DNA of 32,374 bases from Streptococcus sp. GTDB lineage: Bacteria > Bacillota > Bacilli > Lactobacillales > Streptococcaceae. Positions 26,806 through 32,374 of the stretch are shown in pieces; position 1 is the first letter of the stretch, and each line of letters opens with the position of its first letter. Location of the stretch: positions 1 through 32,374 of the forward strand of contig NZ_JAPJPF010000018.1 in assembly GCF_030825805.1 (NCBI RefSeq), read 5' to 3'. The notes beneath the pieces were generated by a model. It was not told where the DNA came from. It did no database searches and saw nothing but the letters and a program-made list of their open reading frames with translations. The translations under genes and the position numbers were made by a program.

Positions 26806-26839
26806 AAAAAACGAACGTTGTTAGTCTCACAACATTCGT
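26805..26839 (-). terminator. cbf1 operon terminator with PurBox-like arms
   Basis: An 11-bp stem ACGAACGTTGT/ACAACATTCGT (26811-26821/26829-26839, one wobble) with a 7-nt loop is followed by T residues on the minus strand. Each arm plus its A-tract resembles the PurR box AWWWCCGAACWWT (11/13 and about 10/13). Confidence 0.85.
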
Positions 26840-26890
26840 TTTTGGTTTTTTTACTAACAAACTAAGAGTAATATTTTCATCGCCAGTCTA

Positions 26891-27841
26891 TTAGGAATCT
26901 TTTAAATTTGGCTTATAGAAGGAGCGGTTGTCCAAGGCAAAAATCTTATTGGTCATTTCACCAGGGCCTACTAAAGCTAAGGCAGAGGTCATCATCATCA
27001 TTTCTGCATCTAGGTTATCAATCATATGGATGATCTCGGCTTCCATGATTTTTGGACGAACCGGGCTACCATATTCTAGTAGACCATGGTGACTCAAAAT
27101 CACATGGCGCAACACAATCACATCTTCTTTTTGATCGTCAATCTTTAACTCTTGTAAGACCTTGGTAATTTCTTCATCGATTAGAGCAATGTGCCCGATG
27201 AGGTTGCCTCGAACCGTATACTCTGTATTTTCAGGCCCCGATAACTCTAGTACCTTGGCAAGATCATGGAGCATGATGCCGGCATAGAGGAGACTCTGGT
27301 TTAATTGAGGATACACCTGAGAGATGCTCTCAGCCAAACGAACCATGGTGGCTGTGTGATATGCTAAGCCCGTCTCAAAAGCATGGTGGTTGGTTTTGGC
27401 CGCAGGATAAGAGTAGAACTCTTTGTCATACTTGCTGTATAGCGCCCGCACCACACGTTGCCAAACTGGATTTTCTATTTTGAAAATCATCCCTGATAGG
27501 TAATCTTTCAAATCGACTGGATTTACCGGAGGTTTTTCCTTAAAGTCTGCTGGATTTGATGGCTCCCCACTTTGAGGCAACCGCAAGGTCAACTGGTTGA
27601 CCTGAGGCGTATTGTTGTAGACCTCCCGACGGCCACTCATATGAACCACACGCCCAGCCTGAAATTGCTCCACATTATGTGGCTGAGCATCCCACAATTT
27701 TCCTTCGATTGTGCCTGTTTCATCTTGGAAGACAAAAGCAAGATAATTCTTTCCAGCACGTGTCTGACGAACATCTGCTGACTTAATGAGGTAGAAACCT
27801 TCAAACAATTCGTCTTTTTTCATTTGATTAATTTTGACCAT
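26891..27841 (-). CDS. cbf1: 3'-5' exoribonuclease YhaM / Cbf1
   Basis: The 316-residue protein has an N-terminal OB-fold (LIKSADVRQTRAGKNYLAFVFQDETG, in part) and an HD domain with HHAFETGLAYHTATMV, LHDLAKV, and VILSHHG histidines. This is the YhaM/Cbf1 family, which trims single-stranded RNA from the 3' end; in pneumococcus Cbf1 trims many sRNA and mRNA 3' tails. The frame is open to 27853, but GGAG lies 6 nt before the ATG at 27841, so that start is preferred; 27844 is possible. It overlaps rmuC by 14 bp and ends the operon. Confidence 0.92.
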   Translation of the reverse strand: MVKINQMKKDELFEGFYLIKSADVRQTRAGKNYLAFVFQDETGTIEGKLWDAQPHNVEQFQAGRVVHMSGRREVYNNTPQVNQLTLRLPQSGEPSNPADFKEKPPVNPVDLKDYLSGMIFKIENPVWQRVVRALYSKYDKEFYSYPAAKTNHHAFETGLAYHTATMVRLAESISQVYPQLNQSLLYAGIMLHDLAKVLELSGPENTEYTVRGNLIGHIALIDEEITKVLQELKIDDQKEDVIVLRHVILSHHGLLEYGSPVRPKIMEAEIIHMIDNLDAEMMMMTSALALVGPGEMTNKIFALDNRSFYKPNLKDS

Positions 27842-29084
27842 CATCTTCTCCATCTTCTAAATTCAATAGGCTTGCTATATCTAGATTCTCTGACGTTTCA
27901 ATGTTTCGGAGTGTGCGCTCGATAGCATTTGTTCTTCGGTTTAAGAGGTCATCAATGTTGCCAGAGGCATGCTTCAACTGCCGTTGGGTCTTTTCCAAAA
28001 CGCCTCCAAATTTTTGGAACTCCGTCTTGACGGATGCAAGGACCTTGCTAATATCATCCGCACTTCGTTGAATATTCAGGGTCTTAAATCCAACCGATAG
28101 GGAATTCAACAAGGCTGAAAGCGTACTTGGCCCCGCGACGACAATCTGCTCCTCTCTTCGGAGGCGATCAAAGAAGGCTGGGTCGCGGACCACTTCTGAA
28201 TAGAGCCCTTCCGTCGGTAAAAAGAGAATCCCAAAATTAGTAGTGGCAGGCGGATAGAGGTATTTTTGATGAATGTCCTTGGCAAATTGTTTGATACTAG
28301 CCAATAGGAGCTTGCGACACCGTTCAATCTCCTCTTTCTCTCCACTTTCGTAGGCTTCTTCCAGTCGGTAATAACCGTCCAGAGGAAATTTAGAGTCGAT
28401 TGGCAGATAGACGTATTCCCCTCTGACCTGACCAGGCATCTTGATCGCATACTCGACACGTTCGCTGGAATGGGGAACTGTTACAAACTCTCTCTCGTAT
28501 TGGGCGGGAGTTAGGATATCTTCGATGATCTGGCCGAGTTGGAGTTCTCCCATAATCCCACGGGTTTTCGTGTTAGAAAGAACCTTATTGAGACTTCCTA
28601 CATCTCTAGCGACCGTCTGCATTTCCCCAAGACCTTTATTGACCGATTCCAATTGTTTGGAGACCGTCTCAAAAGAGGTTTGAAGACGACTATGCAAGGT
28701 TTTTTCCAACTTTTCTTCGACCGTTTGACGCATCTGCTCCAACCGCAAATCATTGGAAGCTTGAATCTGTTGCATCCGCTCGTCCGTTTTGTCTCGGTTT
28801 TTAGTGAAATTCTCAGCAAGTTCTGCTCGTAAAGCAGTCGTTTGCTGATGCATTTCTGTCCGTAATTCCATAAGACGGTCACTAATCGCCATCTCTATCT
28901 GCTGGCCAGTGATTTGCTGAGCTTGTCGCTCTCTCTCAAATCGGTAATCCAGCTGATCCGAAAGATGATCTTCTTGGTCCTCCAGTAAGTCACGGACCTG
29001 TTTGTTATCAGCTATCCGTTGCTGGTAGAGCAAGAAGAGCAAGACAAGATTTCCCACTCCTAATACAAAAAGGATTATTTCCAT
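27828..29084 (-). CDS. rmuC: RmuC-family protein
   Basis: The 418-residue protein has one N-terminal membrane helix (MEIILFVLGVGNLVLLFLLY), a long coiled coil (about 25-150) and the conserved RmuC domain with TKTRGIMGELQLGQIIEDIL, YLPIDSKFPLDGYYRLEEAY in part, and ILFLPTEGLYSEVV. The domain is a nuclease-like fold linked in E. coli to limiting recombination at inverted repeats. The frame is open to 29132, but ATG 29084 gives the family N-terminus and starts 1 bp after the thiN stop region. Overlap with cbf1 is 14 bp. Confidence 0.93.
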   Translation of the reverse strand: MEIILFVLGVGNLVLLFLLYQQRIADNKQVRDLLEDQEDHLSDQLDYRFERERQAQQITGQQIEMAISDRLMELRTEMHQQTTALRAELAENFTKNRDKTDERMQQIQASNDLRLEQMRQTVEEKLEKTLHSRLQTSFETVSKQLESVNKGLGEMQTVARDVGSLNKVLSNTKTRGIMGELQLGQIIEDILTPAQYEREFVTVPHSSERVEYAIKMPGQVRGEYVYLPIDSKFPLDGYYRLEEAYESGEKEEIERCRKLLLASIKQFAKDIHQKYLYPPATTNFGILFLPTEGLYSEVVRDPAFFDRLRREEQIVVAGPSTLSALLNSLSVGFKTLNIQRSADDISKVLASVKTEFQKFGGVLEKTQRQLKHASGNIDDLLNRRTNAIERTLRNIETSENLDIASLLNLEDGEDDGQN

Positions 29085-29085
29085 C

Positions 29086-29751
29086 TTATTTCCCATCCTT
29101 GCTATAAATGATAAGGGCGTAGCCTCGATCAACGGTTAAGGTAATCGGCTGATTGATAAACTCGTTGGAACCATAAATAGCCTTTTTAAAATAATTGGTC
29201 TGATTTAAGGGATACTTGGCTCCTTCAATCTGGATGGAAGCTCCCTCAACTGGCATAAAAGCTACATAGGTATAGCCTGCTATAGGCAGAATGGTATGGC
29301 AGCCTGCTGGACGATAGCAGAGATAATTTTGTTGGTCCATCAAGTAAAGTTGCGACATAAAAGGTGCAATCTCTGGATCGCTGGGCAAAAAAACGCTGGC
29401 CAAGTGGTGATCCAGGCGACCACCAAAGGCTCCAAAAATCAGAATGTCCGCTTGAGGCCAACCTTCTAACACTTCCTTAATCGCCAATTCCAGATCCGTA
29501 TCATTTTTTTCTGCTACCGAAGTCCGTAATGCGTGAGCCGCAGATTGAATACTCTGGAATTCTTCTGGCTCGACCGAGTCAAAATCTCCAACTGCTAAAG
29601 ATAGTTCCAATCCTTGCTCTAATAGGAAAAGGCAACCTGCATCCACTCCGACATAAACATCCAAGTCTAGCGGAATGGTTTCCACTCGGCCACCAGCTAC
29701 AATCGCAACCTTAGTCTTGGATGGCTGCTCGAAGGGTTTGAACTCGTTCAT
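29086..29751 (-). CDS. thiN: Thiamine diphosphokinase
   Basis: The 221-residue protein has VAIVAGGRVETIP, VGVDAGCLFLLEQGLELSLAVGDFDSV in part, the catalytic EKNDTDLELAI and FGAFGGRLDHHLASVF, all typical of bacterial thiamine pyrophosphokinase. It makes thiamine diphosphate from thiamine and ATP. The ATG lies 41 bp inside the 3' end of rpe; GGAG 6 nt before it supports this start, and no ATG, GTG or TTG closer to the conserved core is available. No TPP riboswitch was seen upstream. Confidence 0.93.
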   Translation of the reverse strand: MNEFKPFEQPSKTKVAIVAGGRVETIPLDLDVYVGVDAGCLFLLEQGLELSLAVGDFDSVEPEEFQSIQSAAHALRTSVAEKNDTDLELAIKEVLEGWPQADILIFGAFGGRLDHHLASVFLPSDPEIAPFMSQLYLMDQQNYLCYRPAGCHTILPIAGYTYVAFMPVEGASIQIEGAKYPLNQTNYFKKAIYGSNEFINQPITLTVDRGYALIIYSKDGK

Positions 29752-30370
29752 TCACATCTCCATTAAACACATAGGAACCTGCTACAAAGACGTTTGCCCC
29801 TGCTTCTTTCGCAGCGTGAATCGTCTTATCATCAATTCCCCCATCGACTTCAATATCGAAATCCAAGCCTTTTTCTTCACGCAATTGAACCAATTGACGA
29901 ATCTTATCCATAGTTTCTGGCAGGAAGGCTTGCCCACCAAATCCTGGGTTGACAGTCATGACAAGTACTTGATCTACCAAGTTCAAGATGTGTTGGATAC
30001 TTTCAACAGGGGTTCCTGGATTGATGACCACACTTGGTTTGACCCCTGCCAAACGAATTTTTTGAAGGGCCCCATGGATGTGTGGAGTCGCTTCGACGTG
30101 AATGCTAATGATATCTGCCCCGGCACGCGCAAACTCTTCGATATGTTGCTCAGGATTGGTAACCATCAAGTGGCAGTCAAACACTAGCTTGCTGTGAGGA
30201 CGCATACTAGCAACTACACCAGCACCAAAGCTGATATTAGGCACAAAGTGGCCGTCCATCACATCGATGTGAGCGTACTCTGCACCAGATGCTTCCAATT
30301 TCTTCAATTCACTTTCAAAATTTGCATAATCTGCACTCAAAATAGAAGGGGCTAATTTGTTTGTTTTCAT
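29711..30370 (-). CDS. rpe: Ribulose-phosphate 3-epimerase
   Basis: The 219-residue TIM-barrel enzyme shows LAPSILSADYANFE, HIDVMDGHFVPNISFG, FDCHLMV, MTVNPGFGGQ and the C-terminal EVDGGIDDKT with phosphate-binding VAGSYVF. It interconverts ribulose-5-phosphate and xylulose-5-phosphate in the pentose phosphate route. Active-site histidines and aspartates in HIDVMDGH and DCHLM are intact. AAGGAG precedes the ATG. It lies 15 bp after rsgA and overlaps thiN by 41 bp. Confidence 0.97.
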   Translation of the reverse strand: MKTNKLAPSILSADYANFESELKKLEASGAEYAHIDVMDGHFVPNISFGAGVVASMRPHSKLVFDCHLMVTNPEQHIEEFARAGADIISIHVEATPHIHGALQKIRLAGVKPSVVINPGTPVESIQHILNLVDQVLVMTVNPGFGGQAFLPETMDKIRQLVQLREEKGLDFDIEVDGGIDDKTIHAAKEAGANVFVAGSYVFNGDVNERVQTLRAAIQD

Positions 30371-30385
30371 ATTCTTCAGGTCTCC

Positions 30386-31264
30386 TTATTTGGGTAATTT
30401 TTTCGATACTTTTTTGTAGGTTTCACGCCTATTTTCGATCTCGCTCAAAAACTGTAAGTAATTCTCATAGCGGAAGGAAGCTATGATCCCTTCCTCAACA
30501 GCGGGCTTGACGGCACAGGATGGTTCATGTGTGTGGGTACAAGTACGGAACTTGCAAGCCTGCCTCACCTTGGCGATATCTGGAAAAGCATGATTGAGAT
30601 CTTCCGCATTATCAACTTCATAATCTAGAGAGGAGAAGCCAGGGGTATCCGCAATTTTGCCCCCATTGAGATCATAAAAACTGACAGCTCGCGTCGTATG
30701 GCGGCCGCGTCCAAGACTGTCGGAGATTTCTCCTGTCTCTAGTTCCAACTCCGGAGCCAAGGTATTCAAGAGGGTGGATTTCCCCACTCCTGTTTGGCCC
30801 ATAAAGACCGTCACCTGATCCTTCAAGAGAGGCAAGAGCTCTTCCTTGTCAGTGACAAAGTCATAGCCCATTTTGCGATAGACTTCCTGGAAAGGAAGCA
30901 TCTGAGCTGGATCTTCTAGTAAGTCCATTTTTGAAATATAGACAATCGGATGAATCACTTTTTGTTCCAATAGGACTAAAAAGCGGTCCAATAAATTAAC
31001 ATTAAAATCCGGCTCTTTGGCAGACATGATGACGACAGCCTGATCTATATTCACAATGGGTGGGCGGACTAAGCTATTCTTTCTTGGGAATATTTTTAAA
31101 ATATAGCCTTCCGAATTTTCTTCAGCTGAAAATTCTACCTTATCTCCAACATAGGGAGTTTGTCCCTTTTTCCGGAAATTTCCTCGGGCGCGTGTTTGGT
31201 AAATTTCTCCCTTGCACTCCACATAATAAAAACCGGCCAAGGCTTTAACAATCGTTCCTTGCAA
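30386..31264 (-). CDS. rsgA: Ribosome small-subunit GTPase RsgA, TTG start
   Basis: The 292-residue circularly permuted GTPase has an OB-fold N-terminus ([15 protein letters not shown]), KMDLL (G4), GQTGVGKST (P-loop, about 156-164), DTPGF (G3) and a zinc-knuckle [16 protein letters not shown]. It checks late 30S assembly. The frame is open to an ATG at 31294, but that ATG overlaps the -10 box of the promoter and would not be transcribed. A TTG codon at 31262-31264 is preceded by AAAGGAG at ideal spacing and gives the family N-terminus, so it is used. First gene of rsgA-rpe-thiN-rmuC-cbf1, divergent from the tRNA unit. Confidence 0.94.
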   Translation of the reverse strand: MQGTIVKALAGFYYVECKGEIYQTRARGNFRKKGQTPYVGDKVEFSAEENSEGYILKIFPRKNSLVRPPIVNIDQAVVIMSAKEPDFNVNLLDRFLVLLEQKVIHPIVYISKMDLLEDPAQMLPFQEVYRKMGYDFVTDKEELLPLLKDQVTVFMGQTGVGKSTLLNTLAPELELETGEISDSLGRGRHTTRAVSFYDLNGGKIADTPGFSSLDYEVDNAEDLNHAFPDIAKVRQACKFRTCTHTHEPSCAVKPAVEEGIIASFRYENYLQFLSEIENRRETYKKVSKKLPK

Positions 31265-31292
31265 CTGGCACTCCTTTAAAGTTAATACTACC

Positions 31293-31301
31293 ATTATATC
31301 A
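31293..31301 (-). promoter_or_regulatory. rsgA operon extended -10 promoter
   Basis: TGA-TATAAT on the minus strand. The expected start of transcription, about 31286, gives a leader of about 22 nt to the TTG start codon. The -35 region (about 31316-31322) is not consensus. Confidence 0.6.
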
Positions 31302-31410
31302 AAAAATATACGATAACGCTTGCGAACCTTAAATTCTATATATATTAGAATTTTATATTACCTTAAGACTCAGTACAGAATCACTATATAAATTCTGTTA
31401 CTATTTTTTC

Positions 31411-31438
31411 TTGGCTTTTCTTTTAAAAAGAGTATAAT
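31411..31438 (+). promoter_or_regulatory. tRNA promoter
   Basis: TTGGCT (31411-31416) and TATAAT (31433-31438) are 16 bp apart. The predicted start of transcription lies at or a few bases before the first base of tRNA-Leu (31447). Confidence 0.75.
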
Positions 31439-31446
31439 AGAACTAT

Positions 31447-31529
31447 GCGGAGGTGGTGGAACGGCAGACACGCATGCTTCAGGCGCATGTGCCTCTTCGG
31501 GCGTGAGGGTTCAAATCCCTTTCTCCGCA
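31447..31529 (+). tRNA. tRNA-Leu (CAG)
   Basis: An 83-nt class II tRNA. Acceptor GCGGAGG pairs with TCTCCGC (one G-T). Anticodon stem CATGC/GCATG encloses loop TTCAGGC, anticodon CAG, reading CUG. A long variable arm and a T-arm GAGGGTTCAAATCCCTT follow. Discriminator A73. The 3' CCA is not encoded. Confidence 0.95.
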
Positions 31530-31533
31530 TCTT

Positions 31534-31622
31534 GGAAAGGTGGCTCAGCTCGGTACGGCACCGGACTCGAAATCCGGCAAATGGATTTTCTTCATGCGCG
31601 GGTTCAAATCCCGTCCTTTCCT
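31534..31622 (+). tRNA. tRNA-Ser (CGA)
   Basis: An 89-nt class II tRNA, 4 nt after tRNA-Leu. Acceptor GGAAAGG/CCTTTCC is fully paired. Anticodon stem CCGGA/TCCGG encloses CTCGAAA, anticodon CGA, reading UCG. The long variable arm and T-arm GCGGGTTCAAATCCCGT fit serine. CCA is not encoded. The base after the acceptor stem is T, whereas tRNA-Ser usually has G73. Confidence 0.93.
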
Positions 31623-31634
31623 TACGATGCAAAC

Positions 31635-31660
31635 AAGCCATAGGTCATGACCTATGGCTT
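31635..31660 (+). terminator. Perfect 26-bp palindrome after the tRNAs
   Basis: AAGCCATAGGTCA and its exact complement abut (31635-31647/31648-31660). The RNA forms a very strong hairpin 13 nt after tRNA-Ser, but the following ATTACTTAT is only moderately T-rich. It probably ends the tRNA transcript. Confidence 0.6.
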
Positions 31661-31683
31661 ATTACTTATAAAACTTCTTTGAG

Positions 31684-31746
31684 ACTTTCCTTAGGTGAGT
31701 ACGGACGTTAGCGAACTTCTCCGAAGTTCCATAACTAATTTTTGAG
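31684..31746. repeat. BOX-like intergenic repeat, copy B
   Basis: The block 31684-31711 matches copy A at 27 of 28 positions, and 31723-31746 resembles 14041-14064. Between them GAACTTC-TCC-GAAGTTC (31713-31729) makes a perfect 7-bp hairpin that copy A lacks. The copy lies between the tRNA unit and rsmA. Confidence 0.75.
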
Positions 31747-31768
31747 CCTTAAGTCTCAAAAATTCCGA

Positions 31769-31800
31769 GAGCCTAAACTACCTTTTATTTAGGCTCTTTT
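31769..31800 (+). terminator. Terminator downstream of the tRNAs
   Basis: A perfect 9-bp stem GAGCCTAAA/TTTAGGCTC (31769-31777/31788-31796) with a 10-nt loop is followed by TTTT. It could finish the tRNA transcript or work from the other side for rsmA, which ends at 31917. Confidence 0.7.
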
Positions 31801-31916
31801 CTCACAGCGGAAAGTCTCGTTTTATAACCGATATCATTCGAAAATACATAAAAAACACCGTACTTCATAGCGTATTTATAATTAAGAAAGAAGATTACGA
31901 ACCCATGTCTTTTCTA

Positions 31917-32374
31917 TTATTTGATCCCGGCTTCTAGAAGACCGTCTGCCAAGCGGGCGAAGTCTTCTAAGCTAAGGGCTTCTCCTCGTACAGAAGGTTG
32001 CAGGCCTGCAGCTTGGATCCCTGCTTCCAATTTGGCTTTGATTTCTTCGGTCTTGCCAAAGCGGCTGGTCAAGTTGTTCCAAAGCGTTTTGCGACGGTGG
32101 ACAAAGCTAGCCTTGCTAACAGAGAAGAAGAAATCTTCATCCTTAACTGCCACTGCTGGCTCTGGGCGACGCACCATCTTGAGGATGGCAGAATCAACGT
32201 TTGGCGCTGGCACAAAGACGGTGCGAGGCACGATAAAGGCTACCTTAGCGATCATATAGTATTGGACTGCAATGGACAAAGACCCGTAAGCCTTGGTATT
32301 AGGTTCGGCTGAAATGCGATCTGCCACCTCTTTTTGCATCATGACCACAAATTCTTGGAAAGGAATTTTAGACT
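31917..32374 (-). CDS. rsmA: 16S rRNA dimethyladenosine transferase RsmA (KsgA), C-terminal part
   Basis: The frame is open from the window edge to the stop at 31917-31919, giving the last 151 residues of a protein usually near 290. Visible motifs are [46 protein letters not shown] and the C-terminal [12 protein letters not shown], all typical of RsmA. It dimethylates two adjacent adenines near the 3' end of 16S rRNA in late 30S assembly. The N-terminal SAM-binding domain lies beyond position 32374. In related genomes it lies directly upstream of rsgA; here the two tRNAs sit between. Confidence 0.93.
   Translation of the reverse strand, partial: SKIPFQEFVVMMQKEVADRISAEPNTKAYGSLSIAVQYYMIAKVAFIVPRTVFVPAPNVDSAILKMVRRPEPAVAVKDEDFFFSVSKASFVHRRKTLWNNLTSRFGKTEEIKAKLEAGIQAAGLQPSVRGEALSLEDFARLADGLLEAGIK

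Noticed and set aside
29752..30385. TPP riboswitch upstream of thiN
   Set aside because: The upstream sequence is the rpe gene and shows no TPP riboswitch-like elements; thiN is translated from within rpe.

Overview
The window reads as a chromosomal core segment of a low-GC Gram-positive coccus, almost certainly a Streptococcus of the mitis/sanguinis type (inference). The grounds are the YSIRK signal peptide and sortase-anchored GH85 glycosidase, the glnR-glnA pair beside pgk, the str genes followed by gapA, the RNA polymerase epsilon / RNase J1 pair, and the rsmA-rsgA-rpe-thiN-rmuC-cbf1-purR order, all familiar from streptococcal genomes. No prophage, insertion sequence or CRISPR array was seen.

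Layout. 1-1800: a minus-strand promoter firing off the left edge, then mntH (Mn2+ import, minus). 1829-5154: three plus-strand genes, namely an orphan degenerate AgrA/ComE-type receiver protein, a BaiN/HI0933-type flavoprotein and a sodium:neurotransmitter-symporter-family transporter. 5195-7000: a lipoprotein of unknown role and the azlC-azlD exporter pair (minus). 7087-9216: tsaB-rimI-tsaD, an overlapping operon for tRNA t6A modification and ribosomal protein acetylation (minus). 9501-11417: rpoY-rnjA (plus). 11514-13870: an aromatic-acid-exporter-like membrane protein, then glnR-glnA under a GlnR operator (minus). 14207-15406: pgk. 15618-20414: a 1598-residue surface endo-beta-N-acetylglucosaminidase. 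20643-21650: gapA. 21905-25161: rpsL-rpsG-fusA. 25378-26761: purR and a small membrane protein. 26891-31264: rsgA-rpe-thiN-rmuC-cbf1. 31447-31622: tRNA-Leu(CAG) and tRNA-Ser(CGA) on the plus strand. The window ends inside rsmA (ksgA).

How the genes fit together. Most are housekeeping functions: translation (S12, S7, EF-G, TsaB/TsaD, RimI, RsgA, RsmA, tRNAs), RNA turnover (RNase J1, Cbf1/YhaM), glycolysis and the pentose phosphate route (PGK, GAPDH, Rpe), nitrogen and purine control (GlnR/GlnA, PurR), and cofactor supply (thiamine diphosphokinase). The niche-specific parts are the surface glycosidase, which has a near-consensus CcpA cre site and a pair of inverted 11-bp repeats in its leader, and the Mn2+ and amino-acid transporters.

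The least ordinary signals are regulatory. They are: a pseudo-receiver gene preceded by two 16-bp direct repeats at a 21-bp pitch, the pitch used by LytTR-type regulators; two copies of a BOX-like intergenic repeat carrying unrelated internal hairpins; an inverted 13/14-bp motif pair around the lipoprotein promoter; a PurBox-like inverted repeat inside a terminator upstream of purR; and several junctions where the terminator of one unit overlaps the promoter of the next. Several start codons were moved inward from the longest reading frame (rpoY, glnR, surface glycosidase, gapA, fusA, cbf1, rmuC, rsgA) on ribosome-binding-site and family-length grounds.
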